Below are positions 18,668 to 26,291 of a DNA stretch of 64,000 nt, piece by piece. Position numbers and translations under genes: made by a program. The stretch spans positions 496,001 through 560,000 of the forward strand of contig NZ_WFLM01000002.1 in NCBI RefSeq assembly GCF_009208775.1, written 5' to 3'. Under the pieces are notes generated by a model, which saw only the letters and a list, made by a program, of their open reading frames with translations, did no database searches and was not told where the DNA came from. The stretch comes from Silvanigrella paludirubra (lineage in GTDB: Bacteria > Bdellovibrionota_B > Oligoflexia > Silvanigrellales > Silvanigrellaceae). How positions within the stretch are numbered: position 1 is the first letter of the stretch; each line of letters starts with the position of its first letter.

Positions 18668-18760
18668 AGTTACACCTCATCGTATCAATCTGTTCAAAAA
18701 CTCGCTTAACATACCATTTTTGAATAATAAAAAAAACCCTCTTGACACCCTTCATATAAT

Positions 18761-18959
18761 ACAGTTTAAGGGTCTGCTGGCAGGGGTTCAGAAAGACTAA
18801 CTCTTTTGTTGCAAAGCGTACACGTTAGACGCGCAAAGTTGCAACCTATTAATATTGCTTGTTCTTATACAGGCTTGTATGATTCTTTCTCAATTCTCGC
18901 CTGAGTGTTCTTAGCTCTATGCAGCTAACCCCTTCTTTTCTTTATTTTTTGGGAAGCAA
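18761..18959 (+). promoter_or_regulatory. Long structured leader of the DEAD-box helicase gene
   Basis: About 200 bases between a TATAAT at 18755-18760 and the ATG at 18960, visibly more GC-rich than its surroundings. It holds several stems: GTTGCAA 18808-18814 with TTGCAAC 18839-18845, enclosing GCGT/ACGC (18816-18819, 18829-18832); ATACA/TGTAT around a GGCT tetraloop (18867-18880); TTAGCT/AGCTAA (18911-18928). AGGGGTT at 18782-18788 could pair with AACCCCT at 18927-18933 and close the whole leader. No ORF of note. I infer a regulatory 5' UTR or a small RNA; none of the common families was recognised. Confidence 0.5.
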
Positions 18960-20612
18960 ATGACAAATACCAATACTGTTGCAACAGAAGAGTCTTCTAT
19001 TTTTAACTTATTGCCAGAAGCAATTCGCGCAGGCCTTGAATCACAAGGTATTACTAAACCAACTCCTATCCAACAAGCAACCTACGCTCCTGTTCTTGCA
19101 GGGCGTGATGTAATTGCTCAAAGCCGCACAGGCTCTGGCAAAACCCTTGCCTTTGGATTACCTGCTTTTGCTAGACTTGAAAAGCCAGTAGCAGGCAAAC
19201 CTCGCATTCTAGTACTTACTCCTACAAGAGAACTAGCTCAACAGGTAGCAGATGTTTTTGAAACAAACTTTAAACCTCAAGGCTACAAAATTCTCGCAAT
19301 CACAGGTGGTAAAAGCTATCGTTACCAAACATCTACGTTACAACGTGGTGTAGACGCTGTCGTAGCGACTCCTGGCCGTCTTAATGACTTATTAGAGCAA
19401 GGTTCTATTAGCCTTACTGGCGTTGAGATTCTTGTTTTAGATGAAATGGACGAAATGCTTGATTTTGGATTTGCCGAAGACATTATCAAAATCAAAGGTG
19501 CTATTGGAAAAAAAGCTCAAACTCTATTATTTTCAGCTACATTTCCTCCAAAAGTAACTAATATAGCACGCCAAATGGTTTCAAACCCATTTGAAGTTAA
19601 AGTGGCTAGCACAGATACAAGCACTGGCTTAATTGAGCATGGTTTTATTGAAGTAAAAATGGGTCGTAATTTAGACGCTCTTTTAGGCTTACTTATTTAT
19701 CATGATCCAGAGCATGCCATCATTTTCTGTAAGACACGCGAAGACACACGCAATATCCATAACTCTCTCTTAGAAAGAGGTTTTGCGGCAGGCGTTTTAA
19801 ATGGTGAAATGACACAAAATGACCGTAGCCAAACTATGGAGCGTTTTAAAAATCGCCAACTTCGTATTTTAGTGGCTACAGACGTTGCTGCACGTGGTAT
19901 TGATATCACAGGCCTTTCACACGTTATTAACTATACTGTTCCAACAAATGTAGAAACCTACACGCACAGAGCAGGTCGTACAGGCCGCGCAGGAGCAACA
20001 GGTAAAGCTTGGACAATTATTACTCATGTTGAACGCAGAGAATTTCAATTTGTTTGTAACAAAATTAAAATTAATCCAACACGTATTGAACTTCCTGATG
20101 CTAAAAAAATTGCAACACAATTTTTTAACAACATGTTATTTCGCGTAAATGAAAATACTGTTGCTGCTCAAGACTATATAAATCAATCTGTTGAACAGAT
20201 TATTTCAAAACTTGATGGCGATAAATTAAAAGAAATTCTTGGCACACTTCTAAAATCAGAAGCTTCTAGACAGCTAGGAAAAAGCCTTCATGTAGAAGAC
20301 ATCGCACCTCCTTTCAAGACAGAATTTGGTTCTAATGTAGAAAATGCAAAATTCTCTACTTCATCTGAACGCGGTGGACGCTCACAAAGAGGCGGCTACG
20401 GTCGTGGTGGTGATCGCGGTGGACGTTACGGTGGAGGAGGTCGCTCTTCTTCTGATCGTGGTGGAAAATTTGGTGGAAACAGTTCTGGTAATCGTTTTGG
20501 AGACAATAAAAAACCAGGCGGAAAACCTGAGCGTATGGGTGGATTTGGCGGCAGAGGCGTTGCTAAAAAGTCTTCTGAAACCTCTGGAAAAAGAAACTAC
20601 CCTATTGCCTAA
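18960..20612 (+). CDS. DEAD-box ATP-dependent RNA helicase with Gly-rich tail
   Basis: RNA-unwinding ATPase. Motif I is SRTGSGKT (residues 55-62), Ia PTRELA (88-93), Ib TPGR, III SAT (192-194), then ARGID and HRAGRTGR of domain 2. Motif II reads DEMD (161-164) rather than DEAD. After the two RecA domains comes a helical region, then a Gly/Arg/Ser tail from about residue 455 with RGG-type repeats that usually bind RNA. 550 residues resembles the CsdA/RhlE-like ribosome-assembly and cold-adaptation helicases. The long structured leader upstream suggests post-transcriptional control. Confidence 0.92.
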   Translation: MTNTNTVATEESSIFNLLPEAIRAGLESQGITKPTPIQQATYAPVLAGRDVIAQSRTGSGKTLAFGLPAFARLEKPVAGKPRILVLTPTRELAQQVADVFETNFKPQGYKILAITGGKSYRYQTSTLQRGVDAVVATPGRLNDLLEQGSISLTGVEILVLDEMDEMLDFGFAEDIIKIKGAIGKKAQTLLFSATFPPKVTNIARQMVSNPFEVKVASTDTSTGLIEHGFIEVKMGRNLDALLGLLIYHDPEHAIIFCKTREDTRNIHNSLLERGFAAGVLNGEMTQNDRSQTMERFKNRQLRILVATDVAARGIDITGLSHVINYTVPTNVETYTHRAGRTGRAGATGKAWTIITHVERREFQFVCNKIKINPTRIELPDAKKIATQFFNNMLFRVNENTVAAQDYINQSVEQIISKLDGDKLKEILGTLLKSEASRQLGKSLHVEDIAPPFKTEFGSNVENAKFSTSSERGGRSQRGGYGRGGDRGGRYGGGGRSSSDRGGKFGGNSSGNRFGDNKKPGGKPERMGGFGGRGVAKKSSETSGKRNYPIA

Positions 20613-20753
20613 AATAAATTCCTAATAACTTAGATTGTTATAAGGAAAAACAGCAAATAGTTGAGTATATCTGTAAAATGATAGTAGGATAAAAAGCGAG
20701 AAATGTGCTTCTTAGCACTAAACTTCTTTTGATATTTTACTGGAGATATACTT

Positions 20754-21452
20754 GTGAGTAATGCTCAAATAAATCAAAATAAAGACCTCACCTTCTTAGC
20801 GGAAGGTTGGAGGTCTTTTCTTTTTGATGAGTTTTCAAAACCCTACATGGAAAAAATACGCTTGCATTTAAAAAATGAACTTCAGGCAGGTCACACCTTT
20901 TTTCCACCTAAAGATAAAATATTTCGCGCATTAAAACTTGTAGACTATGATGAGACAAGAGTTGTGATCATCGGACAAGATCCTTATCATGGAAAAGGAC
21001 AGGCGAATGGCTTGTCATTTGCTGTAGAAAATGGCACTGCTATACCACCTTCTTTAAATAATATATTTAAAGAAATACATGCAAACACTGGAAAAAGACC
21101 TACAAAAACGTGCCTTGAAAGTTGGGCAAATCAGGGGGTGCTTTTATTAAATACAGTTTTAACTGTAAGGGAAAATATGGCTTTTTCACATCGTGAAAAA
21201 GGGTGGGAAATTTTTACCGATAAAATTATTTCACTATTAAATGAAAAAGAAAGCCCAATTATTTTTCTATTATGGGGTGCAGCCGCACAATCAAAGGCAA
21301 AAATGATCACAAATCCAAATCACAAAATATTAAAATCGGTCCATCCATCACCTCTTTCAGCACATAGAGGTTTTTTTGGCTGCAAACATTTTTCAACAGT
21401 TAATGAAATATTAAAATCATATCGACAAAATGAAATTGATTGGAATTTATAA
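20754..21452 (+). CDS. ung: Uracil-DNA glycosylase (family 1)
   Basis: Removes uracil from DNA in base-excision repair. The water-activating loop GQDPYHG (residues 74-80, catalytic Asp76), the LLLNTVLTVRE stretch and the DNA-intercalating HPSPLSAHRGFFG loop are all present. 232 residues is the family length. The start is a GTG with GGAG about eight bases upstream. The malic enzyme gene follows on the same strand. Confidence 0.95.
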   Translation: MSNAQINQNKDLTFLAEGWRSFLFDEFSKPYMEKIRLHLKNELQAGHTFFPPKDKIFRALKLVDYDETRVVIIGQDPYHGKGQANGLSFAVENGTAIPPSLNNIFKEIHANTGKRPTKTCLESWANQGVLLLNTVLTVRENMAFSHREKGWEIFTDKIISLLNEKESPIIFLLWGAAAQSKAKMITNPNHKILKSVHPSPLSAHRGFFGCKHFSTVNEILKSYRQNEIDWNL

Positions 21453-21473
21453 AATTACTTTTTGGAGTCTTTC

Positions 21474-23198
21474 ATGTTTAAAGAAAAACGAAATTCATTT
21501 GATGGAAAAAAATATTACGAAGTTTCTATTACAGGTAAACAGCTTCTTTTAAATTCTTTTTTAAATAAAGATACTGCTTTTACACTTGAAGAGAGAAGAG
21601 AGTTTAAACTAAATGGTTTAATTCCTAATGTAGTAGAGACCTTAGATGAACAAGCAGTCCGCGTTTATGGACAATATCTAAAAAAAGAAACCGATATCGA
21701 AAGAAATATCTTTTTAACTCAGCTTTATGATAGAAATGAAACTTTGTTTTTTAGGTTACTTCAGGAACATTTAGTGGAAATGGTTCCCGTTTTTTATACA
21801 CCTACTGTTGGTGATGTTGTTCAACAATTTAATCAAAACTTTAGAAGACCTAGAGGATTATTTATTTCTTATCCTCAAATGGCACAAATTGAAGATATCT
21901 TAAATAATATACCTGAAGCGTATGATGTTAGCGCTGTATGCGTTACTGACTCAGAAGCTATTTTAGGAATTGGCGATCAAGGGGTAGGCGGAATTGTTAT
22001 TTCCATAGCAAAACTTGCCATGTATACACTTTGCGCAGGCTTTCACCCAACAAAAGTATTGCCAATTGTTTTAGATGTTGGAACAAATAATAAAGATCTT
22101 TTACAAAATCCACTTTATTTAGGATGGCGCCACGAAAGAATTCGTGGAGAACAATACGACGATTTTATTGATGCTTTTGTAAGTGCACTTCGCAAGCGTT
22201 TTCCTAATGTTTACTTACATTGGGAAGACTTTGGCCGCCAAACTGCTCGAAAAAACTTAGACCGATATAAAGATGAAATGTGTACTTTTAATGATGATAT
22301 GCAAGGAACCGCGGCTGTTACTTTAGGCGCAATTCTTGCAGGACTCAAAGTTAACGGAACAAAAATGAGTGAACAAAGAGTTGTCATTCATGGTGCAGGA
22401 ACAGCAGGATGCTGCATTGCTGATCAAATTGTAGCAGCCATGATGGTAGATGGGCTATCAGAAAAAGAAGCTTTATCAAGAATGTTTTTGATAGACATGA
22501 ACGGAATGCTTCACTCAAATATGGATCATTTAGAATATTTTCAAAAGAAATATGCACAGCCTGTAGAGGTTTACACGGACTGGGATAGAGTAAAAGGTAA
22601 AATTATCCAGCTTTCTGAAGTGGTAAAAAATGTAAAACCGACCATTTTAATTGGGACATCCACACAAACAGGAGCTTTCACAGAAGAAATTGTAAAAATG
22701 ATGGCTTCTTACTGCGATCGTCCTCTGATATTCCCTTTATCCAATCCGACATCTCGCTGTGAAGCTTTACCTTCAAATTTAATTGAATGGACAAACGGAA
22801 AAGTTCTTGTTGCTACAGGAAGTCCTTTCCAAGATGTAAGATATAATGGAAAAGTTTATCCAATTGGACAATGTAACAACGCTTTTGTGTTCCCTGGATT
22901 AGGATTAGGAGTAGTTTCTTCTAAAGCTACGCGCGTAAATAATGAAATGTTAGTTGCTTGTGCAAAAGTAATTAGCGAATGCGCTCAAATAAATCGTGAT
23001 CCTAGTTTATCTTTATTACCTTCCCTTACAGATATATTTGATGTGTCATACAAAATTGCTTATGCTACCTCAAAAGCAGCGCAACAAACAGGAGTTGCCC
23101 CTGTTACAACAGAACAAGAAATCCATGATAATATTCATTCAAATATATGGAAAACAAGTTATGTTAAGTACACAACCAAAAGTGCAATAGATAAATAA
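21474..23198 (+). CDS. maeA: NAD-dependent malic enzyme
   Basis: Oxidatively decarboxylates malate to pyruvate. It is the long (about 570-residue) form related to E. coli MaeA and the eukaryotic enzymes. Motifs: VFYTPTVGDVVQQFNQNFRR, TDSEAILGIGDQGVGG, FNDDMQGTAAVTLGAILAG (metal and malate site), GAGTAGCCIADQI (nucleotide fold) and FPLSNPTSRCEA. The frame opens at a TTG at 21462, but that TTG is part of the GGAG box placed six bases before the ATG at 21474, so the shorter start is used. A terminator follows. Confidence 0.93.
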   Translation: MFKEKRNSFDGKKYYEVSITGKQLLLNSFLNKDTAFTLEERREFKLNGLIPNVVETLDEQAVRVYGQYLKKETDIERNIFLTQLYDRNETLFFRLLQEHLVEMVPVFYTPTVGDVVQQFNQNFRRPRGLFISYPQMAQIEDILNNIPEAYDVSAVCVTDSEAILGIGDQGVGGIVISIAKLAMYTLCAGFHPTKVLPIVLDVGTNNKDLLQNPLYLGWRHERIRGEQYDDFIDAFVSALRKRFPNVYLHWEDFGRQTARKNLDRYKDEMCTFNDDMQGTAAVTLGAILAGLKVNGTKMSEQRVVIHGAGTAGCCIADQIVAAMMVDGLSEKEALSRMFLIDMNGMLHSNMDHLEYFQKKYAQPVEVYTDWDRVKGKIIQLSEVVKNVKPTILIGTSTQTGAFTEEIVKMMASYCDRPLIFPLSNPTSRCEALPSNLIEWTNGKVLVATGSPFQDVRYNGKVYPIGQCNNAFVFPGLGLGVVSSKATRVNNEMLVACAKVISECAQINRDPSLSLLPSLTDIFDVSYKIAYATSKAAQQTGVAPVTTEQEIHDNIHSNIWKTSYVKYTTKSAIDK

Positions 23199-23234
23199 TT
23201 CTTAGTACATATTTTCTTGTTTGGGTTTTGATTA

Positions 23235-23273
23235 AAAGAGTGTTATTCTTAAATGACACTCTTTTTCTTTTTA
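23235..23273 (+). terminator. Rho-independent terminator of the malic enzyme gene
   Basis: AAAGAGTGT (23235-23243) and ACACTCTTT (23256-23264) form a perfect nine-base stem followed by a T-rich tract. It lies 36 bases past the malic enzyme stop and just before the LysE-type gene, which therefore starts a separate transcript. Confidence 0.8.
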
Positions 23274-23289
23274 TTTGTGAAAGCCAACA

Positions 23290-23973
23290 ATGATACTTGA
23301 GGTATCTGTTATTTTTTTCATTACAGCATTTATTGGTGCATTAATTTCTACATCCCCCCCCGGACCTCTTAATATGAGACTTGTTCTTTTTTTTCTAAAA
23401 AAAGAACAAAAGCCATTAATTGCTTTTCAAACTGGCATTATTCTAACCGATTTATGCTGCAGCATTTTTGCTTTTTCATTAGCACAAAAAACATTTGAAG
23501 CAGATATATTTCTAAATCTTCATAAAAAATATTTAATGTTTATTGAACTTTCATTTATTTTAATGATAATAATTCTTGGATTTAGTTTTATTTATCGAGC
23601 AAAAAAAAAATTATACGAGAACGAAAGTCCTATTGATGTAATTGAGTTCGAAAAAGTCAGTAATACAAAACTTATTTGGCATTTTTTTGAGGGAATAGTT
23701 GGAACATTGACGATTCCTACTTTGTTTCCATTCTGGTATCTTTGGTGGATGGGTCAAAATTTTACCAACAAGCAACCTTTTTACATTCTTATTGTTCCTA
23801 TTGCCTTAGGAGTTTATTTTGGAGACCTGCTTATATTTAAAACTTATCGATTTTTTGCAGGTCACTTTCATGAAAAAATTTTTAAAATTAAAATTGCCAA
23901 AATTGAAATCTGGGCAGGTTATATTTTATTTTTTGTCGCTTCTATTTTATTCATTAAAATATTCTTTTCTTAA
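23290..23973 (+). CDS. LysE-family exporter
   Basis: 227-residue polytopic membrane protein with about six hydrophobic segments. Residues 21-30 read TSPPGPLNMR, the conserved first-helix motif of LysE/RhtB amino-acid exporters (normally SPGP), and the rest of the protein has family length. Substrate is unknown. It starts just after the malic enzyme terminator and lies 17 bases before the BpsA-like gene on the same strand, so the two may be cotranscribed; export of a basic amino acid or polyamine would fit that partner but is inference. Confidence 0.7.
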   Translation: MILEVSVIFFITAFIGALISTSPPGPLNMRLVLFFLKKEQKPLIAFQTGIILTDLCCSIFAFSLAQKTFEADIFLNLHKKYLMFIELSFILMIIILGFSFIYRAKKKLYENESPIDVIEFEKVSNTKLIWHFFEGIVGTLTIPTLFPFWYLWWMGQNFTNKQPFYILIVPIALGVYFGDLLIFKTYRFFAGHFHEKIFKIKIAKIEIWAGYILFFVASILFIKIFFS

Positions 23974-23990
23974 TATATGGGAAAACCCAA

Positions 23991-24941
23991 ATGAAAATTC
24001 CTAATAAAATTCAAGTTATTTTTTGTTCATTTTTGAGTATTTTTTTCAGAAGCAGAACAATAAAACATATATTAAAATTAAACGGATCTGAAAAAAAAGA
24101 ATTTTTAACTAAAATCATCAATGAAAATATAAAATATAAAAATAACGAAAAACAAGAAGTATCTTTTGTAAATTATAACTCCTTTAAATTTATTGAAAGT
24201 TATAATCAACTTCCTTGTACGATTGAAACCAGAAAAAAAAGAGCGGATCTATTAGAGAAAAATGGGTTTAGAGATAAAGAAATCTTATTAATTGGTGACG
24301 ATGATCTACTTTCCGTTGAATTAGTTGCAAGGAACTTTAGACATATTACTGTTTTAGATTGCGATATAAAACTCCTTAATAAATTAAGGATTTTAACACA
24401 AGAAGCCAAATACCCTGTCAATTATTTTCATGTTGATCTGTATGAAGGTTTTCCAAAATTTTTAAATCATATATTTGATGTTGTTTGTTTTGACCCTCCA
24501 CAAAACTATGAAGATCTAAATACGTTTATGTCTTGTGCAATTCAATCTTTAAAAAATCAAACTTCCATTTTTTATATGATGGTAAATTCATCCGCATTAG
24601 GATCAAATAATACAAAAAAACTTTTTGCAGAGTTATTAAAATATGGATTTGTTAATACAAATAAATATGAATTTTTTAATTGCTATCCATTAAATAAAGG
24701 ACAATCACTTTTATTATCTGTTATGGCAAAATTTACTCATCCTAATTTAAAAACAGTAAAATGTAATTACTATTTTAGTGATTGTTTAGAGTTTAAATCT
24801 GTTCAAATTGCGCAAAATATAGAACAATTCTCTGATGGAAAAAAAATACTAACAAATATTATTCCTCATTATAGCATTTCGGAAATTCCTATTGCTTTTT
24901 ATAATAATTATAAAATTCAAAATAAAAAAACAATGAACTGA
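23991..24941 (+). CDS. BpsA-like aminopropyltransferase (branched-chain polyamine synthase family)
   Basis: 316 residues with a Rossmann-type methyltransferase/spermidine-synthase fold. GDDDLLS at residues 102-108 and FDPPQNY at 167-173 match the hallmark motifs of N4-bis(aminopropyl)spermidine synthase (PF01861 family), where the acidic triplet and the DPP loop bind the decarboxylated SAM and polyamine substrates. The N-terminal 70 residues may be the winged-helix domain of that family but are divergent. It follows the LysE-type exporter. An unrelated SAM methyltransferase is the alternative; the GDDD and DPP pair makes the polyamine link the better reading. Confidence 0.6.
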   Translation: MKIPNKIQVIFCSFLSIFFRSRTIKHILKLNGSEKKEFLTKIINENIKYKNNEKQEVSFVNYNSFKFIESYNQLPCTIETRKKRADLLEKNGFRDKEILLIGDDDLLSVELVARNFRHITVLDCDIKLLNKLRILTQEAKYPVNYFHVDLYEGFPKFLNHIFDVVCFDPPQNYEDLNTFMSCAIQSLKNQTSIFYMMVNSSALGSNNTKKLFAELLKYGFVNTNKYEFFNCYPLNKGQSLLLSVMAKFTHPNLKTVKCNYYFSDCLEFKSVQIAQNIEQFSDGKKILTNIIPHYSISEIPIAFYNNYKIQNKKTMN

Positions 24942-24979
24942 TCCCCGATCTTTAGTTTAAAACTCTTCTATTATTAAAC

Positions 24980-25008
24980 TTCACACATTTAAAAAAATGA
25001 ATTATAAT
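24980..25008 (+). promoter_or_regulatory. Probable sigma-70 promoter of the glycan cassette
   Basis: TTCACA (24980-24985) and a perfect TATAAT (25003-25008) are separated by 17 bases, about 60 bases upstream of the glycosyltransferase start at 25069. By consensus it is one of the best promoters in the window. Confidence 0.6.
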
Positions 25009-25068
25009 CTGGAAACGATTAACAATATGACTTGTTAATTTTCTTTTTTCAGGGAAGGCTTTTTAAAA

Positions 25069-26268
25069 TTGGTCGAACATAATAAAAAAATAGCAATTGT
25101 TGTACAAAGATGCGGTCTAAATATTTTAGCTGGAGCGGAACTTTATGCCTTAAAACTTGCAATCGCTCTCGCAGAAAAAAATGCAAATGTTGAAATTCAT
25201 ACAAGTATGAGTGACGACTATATTAATTGGAATAATCATCTTAATCAGGAAGAATGGATTTCAACATCTGGAAAACCACTTTTAATAAAAAGATATCCTG
25301 TTGAACATACCAGAAAAAGAATTCTCTTTGGTATAGTAAGAAGAGTTAACTTTAAACTTAATAAATATTTAAATAAATTTTATTTACTTTTTAGCTCTTT
25401 GTTAGATTTTATATTTCTAAAATCTCAAGGCCCATGGTGTCCTAGTCTTTGGAAATACTTAAAAGAAAACGAAAATGAATATTCTTTAATTATAGTTAAG
25501 TCTTACTTGTATTCACCTAATTACTATTCTTTATTAAAAACTTCAAGTTCTATCAAAAAGCTATTTATTGTTACAGCTCATGATGAACCAGAATTTAAAT
25601 TAAATTTTGTAAACAAGTCTTTAGAAAAATCAGATATATTAGGTTTTGTTTCTGAGGCGGAAAAAAAATTATGTCATAAAATATGGTCTAATTCAAATAA
25701 AAAACCTTCTCTTCAACTTCCACCAGGCTTTGATACAAAGGAAGTTAGTGAAATTCAAATAAGTGATGAAATAAATGAAATTATTAATAAAAAATTCTTT
25801 ATTTACATAGGACGTATTGACAAAAATAAAAATATTGAATTTATCTTTAATCATGCTCCTGAGAATTGTTTTATTGTATTTGCTGGTGATTTACAGATTG
25901 AATTTCCTAAAGATCCTAGATTTAAATATATTGGAAGAATTACTGAATTTGAAAAAAAGTTTCTTTTACAAAAAGCTTTGGCTCTTGTCATAGCTTCTAG
26001 ACTCGAAGCTTACTCTATCATTACAGCTGAATCCATATATAATAATTGTCTTGTTTTAGCCCTGAAAGGATGCGAACCTATTGACGAACTTATTAAAAAC
26101 TATGGTGGATTAAGCCTTAGCGCCCTCGAGTTTACTCAAAAATTGATTGAAATTTGGGAAAATAAATTTGATAAAAATAATATTCAAATTAAAAGTAATA
26201 AAATTAAAGAGGAAAAAACATGGGAAAGCAATGCAATAAAAATTCTAAATATATTTAAAGACAAATAA
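25069..26268 (+). CDS. Glycosyltransferase, GT4-like (GT-B fold)
   Basis: 399 residues. The N-terminal domain has the GT-B loop GLNILAGAELYALKLAIALAE, and the C-terminal domain has IGRIDKNKNIEFIF and the E-x7-E motif of retaining transferases in LEAYSIITAE. No membrane helix, so it acts at the cytoplasmic face. The start is a TTG preceded by AGGGAAGG. It is the first gene of a plus-strand run with the O-antigen-ligase-like protein and the ABC exporter, and it probably adds a sugar to a surface glycan. Donor and acceptor sugars cannot be told. Confidence 0.82.
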   Translation: MVEHNKKIAIVVQRCGLNILAGAELYALKLAIALAEKNANVEIHTSMSDDYINWNNHLNQEEWISTSGKPLLIKRYPVEHTRKRILFGIVRRVNFKLNKYLNKFYLLFSSLLDFIFLKSQGPWCPSLWKYLKENENEYSLIIVKSYLYSPNYYSLLKTSSSIKKLFIVTAHDEPEFKLNFVNKSLEKSDILGFVSEAEKKLCHKIWSNSNKKPSLQLPPGFDTKEVSEIQISDEINEIINKKFFIYIGRIDKNKNIEFIFNHAPENCFIVFAGDLQIEFPKDPRFKYIGRITEFEKKFLLQKALALVIASRLEAYSIITAESIYNNCLVLALKGCEPIDELIKNYGGLSLSALEFTQKLIEIWENKFDKNNIQIKSNKIKEEKTWESNAIKILNIFKDK

Positions 26269-26291
26269 TAAGCTTAAGGTATAAATTTTAA

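Noticed and set aside
18742-18760. TTGACA and TATAAT before the DEAD-box leader as a promoter pair
   Set aside because: They are only seven bases apart, too close for a -35/-10 pair. The TATAAT may still be a -10 box, but no good -35 box lies 16-18 bases before it.
20344-20625. 93-codon ORF overlapping the end of the helicase gene in another frame
   Set aside because: It arises from the repetitive Gly/Arg-coding tail read out of frame and gives a low-complexity Val/Ala-rich product.
20613-20753. Short stems (GTGC/GCAC near 20705 and CCT/AGG with ATAAC/GTTAT near 20625) between the helicase and ung genes as terminators
   Set aside because: Stems are weak and neither is followed by a T run.
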